Positions 1 through 9,016 of a stretch of 64,000 bases of DNA are shown in pieces (the stretch's first letter is position 1; each line of letters starts with the position of its first letter). A program made the position numbers and the translations under genes. The notes beneath the pieces are model-generated. The model was not told the DNA's origin and made no database searches. It was given only the letters and a program-made list of their open reading frames with translations. The stretch comes from Pseudomonas sp. K2I15 (lineage in GTDB: Bacteria; Pseudomonadota; Gammaproteobacteria; Pseudomonadales; Pseudomonadaceae): positions 82,276 through 146,275 of the forward strand of contig NZ_NIXO01000009.1 in the NCBI RefSeq assembly GCF_002204795.1, read 5' to 3'.

Positions 1-41
1 TGGCGGTTGGGCTTGCTGATGGTGCTGGAAGGAATGCTCAT
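1..41 (-). CDS. Start of an unidentified gene, cut by the window edge
   Basis: Reading leftward, an ATG at 41-39 follows the purine-rich stretch AAGGTCAG at normal ribosome-binding distance and opens a frame without stops to the window edge (MSIPSSTISKPNR...). It lies downstream of the Lrp-type regulator gene on the same strand, with 146 bases between. A TATACT stretch about 40 bases upstream of the ATG could be a -10 box. Only 13 codons are visible, so no function can be given. Lrp-family regulators often control an adjacent gene, which would make this a candidate target; that is inference. Confidence 0.4.
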   Translation of the reverse strand, partial: MSIPSSTISKPNR

Positions 42-187
42 GGCTGACCTTGCTGGCGACTCGGCGGGGCGCGACCCGCTGAGTATAGGAAAAGATGGCA
101 GCCATTCTAGGGAGCGTAGCGTTCGTTAATAAGACGCAATGTGTCGTCGTATTGAATTGTTTTTAGTCAGAGTGACGAGGTTGGTGG

Positions 188-670
188 TCAGATTGGTTGG
201 CCGCGATCCAATTTGTTACTGAGGATGATCGAGGTGGTGGTCTTCTCCACGCCGTCGACGCTGCCGATCTGGTCCAGCAGTTGATCCAGCTGCTCCGGCG
301 AGTCGGTGCGCAGCCAGGCCACGTAATCGAACTCACCGCTCACCGCACACAGTTGCTGAACCTGCGCCATGGCGCTGATTCGGCGCAGCACTTCCTTGCC
401 GGAGCGTGGTTGCACAGTAATCCCCACGTAGGCCTGCAAACCGCCGTCAACGACCCGCTGGCTCAGGCGCACGCCGTAGCCGGTAATCACTTGGGTTTTT
501 TCCAGGCGCGCCAGGCGCGAGGTGACGGTGGTGCGCGCGATGCCCAGTTGCCGGGCGAGCATGGCCACGCTTTCGCGGGCGTTGATCTGTAACGCCGCGA
601 TCAACTGGCGGTCGATTTCATCGAGGACGGGAGGGTGAGAGGCGGGCAAGGTGTTCTCCGGCGCGGGCAT
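188..670 (-). CDS. Lrp/AsnC-family transcriptional regulator
   Basis: The 160-residue protein has the standard Lrp/AsnC build. An N-terminal winged helix-turn-helix lies at about residues 15-75 (DEIDRQLIAALQINARESVAM, then IARTTVTSRLARLEK as recognition helix). It is followed by a RAM ligand-binding/oligomerisation domain at about 80-150. The family usually binds an amino acid and regulates neighbouring amino-acid metabolism or transport. I start it at the ATG at 670; the codon before it is an in-frame TTG (673) and no strong ribosome-binding site decides between them. The partial gene at 1-41 is downstream on the same strand. The ligand cannot be inferred from sequence. Confidence 0.85.
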   Translation of the reverse strand: MPAPENTLPASHPPVLDEIDRQLIAALQINARESVAMLARQLGIARTTVTSRLARLEKTQVITGYGVRLSQRVVDGGLQAYVGITVQPRSGKEVLRRISAMAQVQQLCAVSGEFDYVAWLRTDSPEQLDQLLDQIGSVDGVEKTTTSIILSNKLDRGQPI

Positions 671-726
671 CAATGGGCGAGCATGTTACAGGCTCGTCCC
701 CCTTGATGCTCGCGGCGGCGCCGGGC

Positions 727-1638
727 TTAGTTGCGCAGGAACTGCTGGTAGTTTTCCGGAGTGACCAGTTGCGTAGGAATCCATACATCGCCTTGCAGGG
801 CGGCGTGCTTGATCAGCATCAGCGCCGCGTCCACCGAGCCGGCACCGATGGCCACCGGGTCGCGGAAGACGGTCACTGCCAGTTGGCCTTTTTTCAGTGC
901 CTGCAAACCATCCGGCGTGCCGTCGATGCCGCCCACCAAAATGTCCTGGCGGCCGGTCTGCCGCAGGGCCATGGCGGCGCCGATGCCCATCTCGTCATTG
1001 TTGGAGGCTACGGCGTTGATGGTCTGGCCCTTGGTCAGCCAGTCATTCATCAGGTCCATGCCTTTTTCCCGCTGCCAGTCGCCGGACTGTTCTTCGACGA
1101 CTTTGATCTCGGGGTATTTGGCCAGCACATCCTTGACCCCACTGGTGCGCTTGCCGGTATCGCTGTGGGCGAGGCGCCCGAGGATGATCGCCAGGTTGCC
1201 TTTGCCGCCCATCTTCTCGGCCAGGTATTCCATCTGCATCCTGCCAATCGCACGTTCGTCGGTGCCGACGAAAACTACACCTGGCGGGAAGGTGTCCACC
1301 TCCGGGCGGCTGTTCATGTACACCAGCGGGATACCGGCGGCGTTGGCTTTTTCGGTGATTTTGCGGGTGGCGGCGGTGTCGGCCGGGTTGACGATGATCG
1401 CGTCGACTTTCTGGCTGATGAAGCTTTCCACCTGGTTCAGCTGACGGACTACGTCGCTGGCGGAGTCTTCCACCTGCAATTTGACGCCATCGGGTGAGGC
1501 CTTGGCTCGGTCTTGCATGGCCTGCACCAGGTAGGAAACGTAGTTATCGAACTGTCCGACCGATACCCCAATGCGCAATTCAGCGTGGGCGGCGGTGGAC
1601 AGCAGCAGGGCACAGGCACAGCCAAGCAGGCGCTTCAT
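727..1638 (-). CDS. Sugar-type ABC transporter periplasmic binding protein (orphan)
   Basis: The 303-residue protein begins with a signal peptide (MKRLLGCACALLLSTAAHA, cleavage after AHA). It then has the two-lobe periplasmic-binding fold of the ribose/inositol class (Peripla_BP_4): LRIGVSVGQFDNYVSYLVQAM, VDAIIVNPADTAATRKI and the hinge-side GGIDGTPDGLQALKKGQLAVTV. The length matches RbsB-like proteins. A good ribosome-binding site (AAAGGAAC) precedes the ATG. No permease or ATPase gene lies nearby: the neighbours are an Lrp-type and a LysR-type regulator. It therefore either serves a transporter elsewhere or is a remnant of a dispersed operon. The ligand is unknown; ribose, inositol or a similar polyol is plausible. 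Confidence 0.8.
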   Translation of the reverse strand: MKRLLGCACALLLSTAAHAELRIGVSVGQFDNYVSYLVQAMQDRAKASPDGVKLQVEDSASDVVRQLNQVESFISQKVDAIIVNPADTAATRKITEKANAAGIPLVYMNSRPEVDTFPPGVVFVGTDERAIGRMQMEYLAEKMGGKGNLAIILGRLAHSDTGKRTSGVKDVLAKYPEIKVVEEQSGDWQREKGMDLMNDWLTKGQTINAVASNNDEMGIGAAMALRQTGRQDILVGGIDGTPDGLQALKKGQLAVTVFRDPVAIGAGSVDAALMLIKHAALQGDVWIPTQLVTPENYQQFLRN

Positions 1639-1721
1639 GACAGGTTCCTTTTTATTGTTTTAGTGCGACAACGATTCTGAAGTAGACACTATTGGAAATA
1701 AAATTCCACATCAAGCCAGGG

Positions 1722-2612
1722 TCAGAATTTATTTTCGCCGCCGATAGACGTCGCATCAGCCAGCAGGCACCGGGCAAAGAGTTGCGGCACGGGCAGGTTG
1801 AGTTGGCTGTAGCGGCTCAGCAGGATGATTTCCCGGCAGAAGGTCAGCTCGCCCAGCGGGATGACACGCACCTGCGGGGACCGGTCCAGCCACAGACCGG
1901 CGTGGGGAACCAGCGAAACACCCAGGCCGCATTCGACCATTTTGACGAGGGCCTCGATCTCGTCCAGCTCCAGTGCCACTTGCACGTCCAGCCGCTGCTC
2001 CCGCAGAAAACGACTGACCAGCCTGCCGCCGAATGAAGCGCGGTCGTAGCGCACGTGCGGATGAGCGGCGAGCAGTTGCAGCGGGTCATCACCCTTGACC
2101 GTTTGCGGCACGATCAACACAAACGGCTCGTTGCGCAGCACCTGCACGTGCAGCTCCTTGGGCAAATCAAAGGGCGGACGAATGATGATCGCCGAATCCA
2201 GTTCGCCCGCATCCACCTGGCTAAGCAGCTCCAGGGAAACCCCCGGCACCAACTTGCACTCCACCGTCGGCGCCGCCTGGCGCAAGCGCACCAGGGCTTG
2301 AGGCAGCAGGCCCGTCTGGGCGGTGGTGATGGCGCCAACTTTCAACTCGCCACGGTATTCGTTGGCGTCCACCGGCACGGCCATGCGGTTGAACGTCTCG
2401 AGAATCTCCTTGGCCAGCGGCAGCGCGCGGGTGCCCGCCGCGTTGAGCGTGGCCTGGCGCCCGGTGCGGTCGAACAACTGCACGCCGAGCACCTGCTCCA
2501 ACTGGCGGATCTGCGCGCTGACCGCCGACTGCGTCAGCCCGATGTGCATGCCCGCCGCCGCGAACGTGCCATGGCGGGTGACGGCGATAAAGGTTTTCAG
2601 TTCGCGCAGCAT
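1722..2612 (-). CDS. LysR-family transcriptional regulator
   Basis: The 296-residue protein has the LysR arrangement. The N-terminal winged helix-turn-helix covers about residues 1-60 (MLRELKTFIAVTRHGTFAAA, then LTQSAVSAQIRQLEQVLGVQLFDR). A type-2 periplasmic-binding effector domain covers about 90-290. The length is typical of the family. It is transcribed divergently from the VOC/amidase pair, with a 113-base intergenic region (2613-2725), the usual geometry for a LysR regulator acting on its divergent neighbour. Control of the VOC-amidase pair is therefore a reasonable inference; the effector is unknown. Confidence 0.88.
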   Translation of the reverse strand: MLRELKTFIAVTRHGTFAAAGMHIGLTQSAVSAQIRQLEQVLGVQLFDRTGRQATLNAAGTRALPLAKEILETFNRMAVPVDANEYRGELKVGAITTAQTGLLPQALVRLRQAAPTVECKLVPGVSLELLSQVDAGELDSAIIIRPPFDLPKELHVQVLRNEPFVLIVPQTVKGDDPLQLLAAHPHVRYDRASFGGRLVSRFLREQRLDVQVALELDEIEALVKMVECGLGVSLVPHAGLWLDRSPQVRVIPLGELTFCREIILLSRYSQLNLPVPQLFARCLLADATSIGGENKF

Positions 2613-2725
2613 GGGCGTCTCGACTGATCAAAATAATTTGTGCTCGGTGCGAAAACTATCGTCTTTCCATCGATGACGGCAAGGCTAGACTCGGAAGGAC
2701 TTAATACCCACAGAGGTTTGACCTG

Positions 2726-3151
2726 ATGGCACTGGCTCCTTTTCACCTGGCGATTCCGGTATTCGACTTGGCGGCTGCACGGCAGTTTTACGGTGAGGTG
2801 TTTGGCTTGGAGGAGGGGCGGGCCAGTGATCACTGGGTCGATTTCGACTTCTTCGGTCATCAATTGGTTATTCATGAACATCCGAAAACTGCTTCTCAAG
2901 AGGCTGCACATACCAATGCGGTGGACGGTCACGATGTGCCGGTGCCGCATTTTGGCGTGGTGCTGAGTTGGGACGATTGGCATGCACTGGCTGAGCGTTT
3001 ACAGGCGCGCAACACCCAGTTTGTGTTGGAGCCGCATATCCGATTCAAAGGTCAGGTGGGTGAGCAGGCGACGTTGTTTCTGTTTGATCCGTGCGGCAAT
3101 GCGCTGGAGTTCAAGGCGTTCAAGGACATTGGGCAGTTGTTTGCCAAGTGA
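2726..3151 (+). CDS. VOC (glyoxalase/bleomycin-resistance fold) family protein
   Basis: The 141-residue protein is a single vicinal-oxygen-chelate unit. It begins [28 protein letters not shown], where the His is the usual first metal ligand, and ends [17 protein letters not shown], where the Glu is the usual last ligand. The insert near residues 50-75 ([18 protein letters not shown]) is like that of small VOC dioxygenase-like proteins. GAGG sits upstream of the ATG. The amidase follows 10 bases after its stop, so the two are probably one transcript, divergent from the LysR gene. Metal-dependent lyase, dioxygenase or isomerase activity cannot be told apart from sequence. Confidence 0.8.
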   Translation: MALAPFHLAIPVFDLAAARQFYGEVFGLEEGRASDHWVDFDFFGHQLVIHEHPKTASQEAAHTNAVDGHDVPVPHFGVVLSWDDWHALAERLQARNTQFVLEPHIRFKGQVGEQATLFLFDPCGNALEFKAFKDIGQLFAK

Positions 3152-3161
3152 GGGCGCGTCG

Positions 3162-4412
3162 ATGAATGATCTCGACGCAACGGGCATTGCCGACGCGGTG
3201 GGTGCTGGTGCCGGTACGTCTGCTTTGGTGGCTGAATACTTTCTTGCGCGGATAGGTGTCGACGAGCCGCAGATCCAGGCATTTGTATCCTTCGATCCTG
3301 AAGCGGTACGCGAGCAGGCAAGGCAGCTTGAAGGGAGTGCCGGCCTGCTGGCGGGCGTGCCTGTGGGGATCAAGGACATCTTTGATACCGCCGACCATCC
3401 AACGGAGTTCTATTCGCCGATTTACCAGGGTAATCGGCCATCGCGGGATGCCCATGTAGTGACGCTGCTGCGCCAGGCGGGCGCGATCATCATGGGCAAG
3501 ACCCACACCACCGAATTTGCCTACATGAACACGGGGCCGACGCGTAATCCGCTTGATCTGGCTCGTACGCCGGGTAGCTCCAGTGCGGGTTCTGCGGCGG
3601 GGATGGCCGCCGGGTTTTTCCCGTTGGCGTTGGGTACCCAGACGGCTGGGTCGTTGCTCAAGCCTGCGGCTTATTGCGGGTTGTTTGCCTTCAAACCGTC
3701 GTTTGGGCTGGTCTCGCTGGAAGGCGTGAAACCGCTGGCGCCGAGCTTCGATACGGTGGGTTGGTATGGGCGTTCGGTGCGCGATCTTGAGCGGGTGGCG
3801 CGGGTGTTGATTCCGGGGTTTCCGGCTGTTGAGGCCGTGCGTCGACCTTTGCGGCTTGGCTTCTGCCGTACCTCTCGCTGGTCTGATGTGCAGCCGGTGG
3901 TGGCCCAGGCTATTGAGCGAGCGATATCCCGGTTGGGGCCTTTTGTCAGTGAAGTCGTGTTGCCCGAGGCGTTCGACGGTGTTTTCGATGATCACCAGTT
4001 GATCAACGATTGCGAAGGTGCCCGCTCATTGGCCAAGGAGTTTCAGTCTCATCCTGAGCTACTCAGTGATTCGACGTTGGCCATGATCGAGCGTGCGAAG
4101 GCTACGAATTGGGAACAGGAGTCGGCGGCCAAGGCGCGCTTGGCTCAACTGGCCCCGCAGCTCGCACAGATCTGCCAGCCGTTTGATGCGATGTTGAGTG
4201 TTTCCTGCGGGATGCTGGCGCCGGTGGGGTTGGAGACCACGGGTCCATCGGACTTCATCAAGTTCTGGGGCGCGTTTGGTTTGCCGCAGGTGAACGTGCC
4301 GGTGGCACGTGGGGAAGGGGTGTTGCCGGTGGGGTTGCAGGTGATTGGGGCGTTTAGAGGGGATGCGCCGTTGCTGAGCACGGCGCAAGTCATTGTTGAT
4401 GCGTTGGTGTGA
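3162..4412 (+). CDS. Amidase-signature family amidohydrolase
   Basis: The protein is 416 residues from the ATG at 3162. A longer open frame to 2982 exists but overlaps the VOC gene out of frame and is rejected. The amidase-signature triad can be placed: Lys in VPVGIKDIFD (about residue 70), the cis-Ser in TPGSSSAGSAAGM (about 140), and the nucleophile Ser in GTQTAGSLLKPA (about 163). The family hydrolyses carboxamides or related bonds (amides, allophanate, malonamate). The usual T-D-T-G-G-S around the nucleophile is here T-Q-T-A-G-S. It is co-oriented with the VOC gene and probably controlled by the adjacent LysR protein. The substrate is unknown. Confidence 0.85.
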   Translation: MNDLDATGIADAVGAGAGTSALVAEYFLARIGVDEPQIQAFVSFDPEAVREQARQLEGSAGLLAGVPVGIKDIFDTADHPTEFYSPIYQGNRPSRDAHVVTLLRQAGAIIMGKTHTTEFAYMNTGPTRNPLDLARTPGSSSAGSAAGMAAGFFPLALGTQTAGSLLKPAAYCGLFAFKPSFGLVSLEGVKPLAPSFDTVGWYGRSVRDLERVARVLIPGFPAVEAVRRPLRLGFCRTSRWSDVQPVVAQAIERAISRLGPFVSEVVLPEAFDGVFDDHQLINDCEGARSLAKEFQSHPELLSDSTLAMIERAKATNWEQESAAKARLAQLAPQLAQICQPFDAMLSVSCGMLAPVGLETTGPSDFIKFWGAFGLPQVNVPVARGEGVLPVGLQVIGAFRGDAPLLSTAQVIVDALV

Positions 4413-4421
4413 TCGGCGAGA

Positions 4422-4934
4422 TTAAGACGCCTTGCACACCTTGGCAGCGGCAGGATCGTTCGGGATGAACGAATCCGGCGCGCCAGGCTTGAGCACCACA
4501 TACCCACGCCGCCAGGGTCGATCGTCCACCAGATTCCAGCGATGCCCTGTGCCGGTATTGTCTTCGGCTATCAGCACTTCACCCGGGTGCAGCGTGAACT
4601 TCTCACCGCCGCGAGTCACGAACGCCAGGGTGCCGGACAGCGTCATAACGTACTGAGGCTCCGGGTCGTTATGCCAGCCGTACGAGGAATGCGCCGGGGT
4701 TTGCTTGAAGTGAATAGCAGTCACGTCGTTGCGCATGCTCTGGTCGATGGTGCCTTCCAGTACATGAGAGGCGTTGTCGGCGCCGGTGCACAGCTTGAAT
4801 GCCTTGATGGTGTCAGTGGCAGCAGGGGCGGCTTGTGCGCAGCTTAAAGTGGCGAGGGTGATTGCGATGGCGGCTGCGGCACGCATGCCCAGGCTGTGGA
4901 TTGCGTTGTGCGGCGAGCGTTTCTTCTGATGCAT
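4422..4934 (-). CDS. Secreted cupin-domain protein
   Basis: I start the protein at the ATG at 4934 (170 residues) because it places a signal peptide at the N-terminus (basic MHQKKR, hydrophobic AAAAIAITLATLSCAQA, cleavage near AQA-AP) and GAGGGAA lies upstream. A longer frame reaches 5006. The mature part is one cupin barrel: HFKQTPAHSSYGWHNDPEPQYVMTL has the His/Glu metal-ligand spacing, and the second cupin motif is FTLHPGEVLIAEDNTGTGHRWN. The function is unknown; a periplasmic metal-binding or small-molecule enzyme role is likely. It is convergent with the amidase gene, 9 bases apart. Confidence 0.75.
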   Translation of the reverse strand: MHQKKRSPHNAIHSLGMRAAAAIAITLATLSCAQAAPAATDTIKAFKLCTGADNASHVLEGTIDQSMRNDVTAIHFKQTPAHSSYGWHNDPEPQYVMTLSGTLAFVTRGGEKFTLHPGEVLIAEDNTGTGHRWNLVDDRPWRRGYVVLKPGAPDSFIPNDPAAAKVCKAS

Positions 4935-5051
4935 TGAACAAGTTTCCCTCGTGCTGGAGTGGCGTTGACTGGGAATCATGGTCGTAGCCGCAGCCGTCCG
5001 GGACAACTAACTAATGTTTCATTGCTGCACGCCTCAGGCGCCAGAAACGAC

Positions 5052-5074
5052 AAAGCCGCGCAATGCGCGGCTTT
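5052..5074 (-). terminator. Rho-independent terminator after the tRNA
   Basis: A perfect 10-base-pair stem (AAAGCCGCGC paired with GCGCGGCTTT) with a 3-base loop lies 5 bases past the tRNA 3' end. On the minus strand the stem ends TTT followed by GTCGTTTC, a short T-rich tract. It probably ends the tRNA transcript. Confidence 0.75.
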
Positions 5075-5079
5075 CAAGA

Positions 5080-5156
<77 letters not shown>

Positions 5157-5170
5157 TCAGTAGGCCGCGG

Positions 5171-5198
5171 ATTATAGCGATGGTTTCTTCGCTGTGCC
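5171..5198 (-). promoter_or_regulatory. sigma-70 promoter of the tRNA gene
   Basis: On the minus strand a perfect -10 box TATAAT (5176-5171) lies 16 bases downstream of a weak -35 (GGCACA, 5198-5193). A GC-rich discriminator (CCGCGGCC) follows, as is usual for stable-RNA promoters under stringent control. The expected start is about 8 bases before the tRNA. The -10 box overlaps the stop codon (5174-5172) of the GGDEF/EAL gene. Confidence 0.65.
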
Positions 5199-8100
5199 AT
5201 CCGAAAAGTCCGAAACACTCATACGAAGGAAAGTAGCGGCAAAAAGGTCCGGCGGCAGCGGCAAGCTGACGATGTAGCCCTGCATCTGTTCGCACCCTTC
5301 AGCCGCCAAAAACGCTTGCTGGGCAGACGTTTCCACACCTTCGGCAATGATGGTGAATTGCATGCTGTGCCCCAGGGCAATAATGGCACGCACGATCGCC
5401 GCATCATGCGGGTCATCTGGCAGGCCGCGCACGAAGGACTGGTCGATCTTCAGGAAATCCAGCGGCAGGCGTTTCAGGTAACTGAGGGACGAATACCCGG
5501 TGCCGAAGTCATCAATGGCCAGTTGCACGCCCAGGCGCTTGAGTTGGTGTAGCACCTCCAGCGCTTCTTCAGCCTGGCTCATGATGAAGTTTTCGGTGAT
5601 TTCCAGTTGCAGGCAGCCGGGCTCCAGGTGGTTGTCCCGCAGCAATTGTTCGATGCGCGCCAGCAGGTTGGGGTGGCGCAGTTGTGCGCCGGCGAGGTTG
5701 ACGGACAGCGTGCCGAACTCATCAAAGGCCTCTCTCCAGTCGCGCATTTGCCGGCAAGCCTGTTCCAGCACCCAGTCGCCAATCTGCAGGATCATGCCGT
5801 TCTCTTCGGCCAGGGCAATGAAGTGCTCGGGCGGCACGTCGCCGAAGGTGGGGTGCCTCCAGCGAATCAGCGCTTCGGCGCCGATCAGTTGTTGGGTATC
5901 CAGGCTCAGTTTCGGCTGGTAGTAGAGGAACAATTCATCGCGCTCGATCGCCCGGCGCAGTTCGTGTTCCAGTGCCACTCGTTCGTTGGCCTGGGCGGTG
6001 AGGTCCTGGGTGTAGCTTTCGACGCGGTTGCGGCCTTTGGCCTTGGAGCGGTACATGGCAGCGTCGGCATTTTTGACCAGGGTGGCGACATCGGTGCCGT
6101 CCCGCGGATACAGGCTGGTGCCGATGCTGGCGCTGATGAAGAACTCATGCTCGCCCGCCTGAAACGGCGGCGTGAAGCAGGCCAGCAGTTTATTGGCCAG
6201 GTGTTCGGCGTCGCTGGCTTGTTGCAGGCCGGGCAGCAGGATGATGAATTCGTCACCGCCCAGGCGCGCGACGGTGTCGACGTCGCGCAGTTGGTCCTTG
6301 AGGCGCACTGCGATGTCTTTAAGTAACAGGTCGCCAATCGGGTGGCCGAGGCTGTCGTTGATGTGTTTGAAGCGGTCGAGGTCGAGGAACAGCACCGCGC
6401 CCTGGCTGCCGGTTTCCTGTTGATTGTTGAGGGCGGCCTGCAGGCGGCTTTCGAACAGGGTGCGGTTGGGCAGGCCGGTCAGCGGGTCGTGGTGGGCCTG
6501 GTAATCGAGGCGCGCCTGGGCGTGCTTGAGGCTGGAGATGTCGGCAAACACGGCAACAAAGTGGGTGATCGACTGCTCGCGGTTGCGCACCGCGCTGATG
6601 GTCAGCCAGCTGGGGTACAGCTCGCCGTTCTTGCGCCGGTTGGAGATCTCGCCTTGCCAGTGGCCGTTGGCCGTCAGTTGGTGCCACATGGCCGCGTAGA
6701 AAGCGCTGTCGTGCAGGCCGGACGCGAGCAGGCGCGGGGTTTGGCCGAGGGCTTCGGCTTCGCCGTAGCCGGTGATCTCGCTGAAGGCGCGGTTCACGGC
6801 GCTGATGTTTTGCCGGGTGTCGGTGATCAGTACGCCTTCGGCTGTGCTCTCGAAGACGGTGGCGGCCTGTTGCAGTTTTTCCTGCATCAGTTGGCGTTCG
6901 GTGATGTCCCGGGCAATGGTCAGCATGCAGTCTTCATCGCCGATGGGCAGCGAGCGGCTGGAGACTTCACACAGGCGAATCTCGCCGTCGTTGCGGCGGA
7001 TATGGCAGACAAAGTCGCGGACGAATCCGTCCCGTTGCAGCAGTTCCAGCATGTCCTTGCGTTCGTTCAGGTCGACCCAGATGCCGAGGTCCAGGGTTGA
7101 CTGGTCCAGTGACATCACGCTGTTGAAGCCGGTTATACGGCTGAATCCTTCGTTGACTTCAATCAGCAGCCCGTCACTTTGGCGGCTCAGCAGCAGGCCA
7201 TCAGGGGAGGCGTGGAAGGCTTTGGCAAATTTCTCTTCGGAGGTTTGCAGGCGCTGCTGGGTTTCTTTCAGTTGGGTGATGTCGCGCACCACCACCACCA
7301 GGGCTTCAGTGGTATCGAGTTGAAACGGCTCGGCGGAAATCAGCCCGGTGAAGGCCTGGCCGTTGCTGCGCAGGAAGGGCATTTCCAGGTTGCGGATGCT
7401 GGTGGTCTGCACCCGTTGCAGCAGGCCGGGGCCTACGCCCTGAATGCCCCAGATATTCAGTTCGGTGGCGGTTTTTCCCACGACTTCTTCGGCGCTCAGG
7501 CCGATCTGGTCTTCGAACGCCTTATTGACCTCCATCAGGCAACCGTCGGACAGCCGGGCGATCACCAGGATGTCCGGGCATTGCTGGAACACCGAGGCGA
7601 ACTTCTGCTCCGAAAGCTGCAACGCTTCCTCGGTGCGCTTGGCTTCGCTGATGTCGATCATCAGGCCGCGCAGCACCGGCTCGTGGCCATGTTCGATCAG
7701 GCTGACGATGTCCCGCACCCACAGGCAGCGGCCATCGGCGGTGATTACCCGGTAGTCGACGCTGTGGTCGCGGTTGGCCCGGGTTTCGGCGTAGCAATAG
7801 GCCTCTGTGCGGGTCAGGTCGGCCGGGTGGATGATGTTGCGCCAGAAGCCCGGGATCAGCCAATGGGCGCGTGGGTAGCCCAGTAGCTCCTCGGCGTGGG
7901 GCGACACGTAGCTGTAGGTGAAATCGCTGATGCTGGCTTCCCAGGCGATCGCGGAAAGGCTCTCCACCAAGCCACGGTAATGGTATTCGCTGCTGCGCAG
8001 TTCCTGTTCGAGGGCAACCCGACGGGAAATCTCTGAACTGAGCCGGCGGTTGATCCGGATGACAACGGCCAGCACGATGCTCAGCAGCAGTACGGCGGGC

Positions 8101-8915
8101 AGCCCGTAGAGCAGCACATCCGTCCAGAGGGTGCGGTGGTCGATGACATTGCCGATCCAGCGTTGCTGAATGGCCTCGGTCTCGGCCGGGCTGATATCGG
8201 CCAGGACTTTATCGAGGATGCCCACCAGCATCTTGTCGTCCTTGGGTACGCCCATGGCCAATTGATAGCGATAGGGTGTCTCGCCACTGATGTACAGGCC
8301 TTCCAGCTTGAGTTGGCGCAGGCTCCACACACTGGACGCCAGGTCGCCGACTACGGCGTCCACCTTGTCGGTGGCCAGGGCCTGCAACGTTGCGCTGACA
8401 TTGGGCATGGCCACCAGGTTGAGGTCCGGGTGGTGAGTGCGCAGCAGTTCGTGGGGGGCGTAGTTCTCCACCACGGCGATCTTCAGCCCATACAGGTCTT
8501 TGAGGCTGCGCGGCTGCGGGCCGCCTTCATGGGCGAGGATGACGATGGGGAAGTCGAGATACGGCCGGGTAAACGACAGGAAATCCTGGCGCTCCGGGGT
8601 GGACATAATGCCCGGCAGCAGGTCGAGCTGGTTGTTGCGGGCCTGTTCCAGCACCGCGCTCCAGTTCACCGGCTCGATCAGCTTTAGCCGGACCCCTAGG
8701 CGGTCCTGCATCAGCCGCACGTAATCAGCGGCCAAGCCTTGGTAGCGACCATCTTCATCGCGGTATTCAAAGGGTGGCCAAGAGGCATCGACGCCCAGGC
8801 GCAACTCTTGGTGGTCCGCCAGCCAGACACGCTCTTCATCGGTGAGAGTCAACGCGCCAGCCGTTGCGGTCCAGGTCAGCAGCGACAGCAGTAACACGGT
8901 CGGCAATCTGGGCAT
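5172..8915 (-). CDS. Periplasmic-sensor, multi-PAS, GGDEF-EAL cyclic-di-GMP protein
   Basis: The 1247-residue protein has, in order: signal peptide (about 1-21); a type-3 solute-binding domain (about 25-260, LRLGVDASWPPFEYRDEDG); one transmembrane helix (about 267-288); four PAS domains (about 310-425, 435-555, 560-680, 690-805); GGDEF with intact RLGGDEFIILLPG (motif near residue 886); and EAL with IGAEALIRWRHP (near 1014) plus DDFGTGYSSLSYLKRLP. Both catalytic signatures look intact, so it could make and/or degrade cyclic-di-GMP. The binding domain suggests it senses an amino acid or similar ligand in the periplasm. It is a single gene, not part of an evident operon; the tRNA follows 15 bases later. 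Net activity cannot be deduced from sequence. Confidence 0.92.
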   Translation of the reverse strand: MPRLPTVLLLSLLTWTATAGALTLTDEERVWLADHQELRLGVDASWPPFEYRDEDGRYQGLAADYVRLMQDRLGVRLKLIEPVNWSAVLEQARNNQLDLLPGIMSTPERQDFLSFTRPYLDFPIVILAHEGGPQPRSLKDLYGLKIAVVENYAPHELLRTHHPDLNLVAMPNVSATLQALATDKVDAVVGDLASSVWSLRQLKLEGLYISGETPYRYQLAMGVPKDDKMLVGILDKVLADISPAETEAIQQRWIGNVIDHRTLWTDVLLYGLPAVLLLSIVLAVVIRINRRLSSEISRRVALEQELRSSEYHYRGLVESLSAIAWEASISDFTYSYVSPHAEELLGYPRAHWLIPGFWRNIIHPADLTRTEAYCYAETRANRDHSVDYRVITADGRCLWVRDIVSLIEHGHEPVLRGLMIDISEAKRTEEALQLSEQKFASVFQQCPDILVIARLSDGCLMEVNKAFEDQIGLSAEEVVGKTATELNIWGIQGVGPGLLQRVQTTSIRNLEMPFLRSNGQAFTGLISAEPFQLDTTEALVVVVRDITQLKETQQRLQTSEEKFAKAFHASPDGLLLSRQSDGLLIEVNEGFSRITGFNSVMSLDQSTLDLGIWVDLNERKDMLELLQRDGFVRDFVCHIRRNDGEIRLCEVSSRSLPIGDEDCMLTIARDITERQLMQEKLQQAATVFESTAEGVLITDTRQNISAVNRAFSEITGYGEAEALGQTPRLLASGLHDSAFYAAMWHQLTANGHWQGEISNRRKNGELYPSWLTISAVRNREQSITHFVAVFADISSLKHAQARLDYQAHHDPLTGLPNRTLFESRLQAALNNQQETGSQGAVLFLDLDRFKHINDSLGHPIGDLLLKDIAVRLKDQLRDVDTVARLGGDEFIILLPGLQQASDAEHLANKLLACFTPPFQAGEHEFFISASIGTSLYPRDGTDVATLVKNADAAMYRSKAKGRNRVESYTQDLTAQANERVALEHELRRAIERDELFLYYQPKLSLDTQQLIGAEALIRWRHPTFGDVPPEHFIALAEENGMILQIGDWVLEQACRQMRDWREAFDEFGTLSVNLAGAQLRHPNLLARIEQLLRDNHLEPGCLQLEITENFIMSQAEEALEVLHQLKRLGVQLAIDDFGTGYSSLSYLKRLPLDFLKIDQSFVRGLPDDPHDAAIVRAIIALGHSMQFTIIAEGVETSAQQAFLAAEGCEQMQGYIVSLPLPPDLFAATFLRMSVSDFSDGTAKKPSL

Positions 8916-9016
8916 AACGGTCTCGTTATGGCACGGGGAATGTTTCGAGTGTAGACGGGCATTGCGGAGAGGGGTACTGCGGGGCAGTTAATCTATAGAG
9001 ACTAATCTGTAGAAGC

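Noticed and set aside
2982..3161. N-terminal extension of the amidase frame
   Set aside because: It overlaps the VOC gene out of frame, and the ATG at 3162 gives the family's N-terminus.
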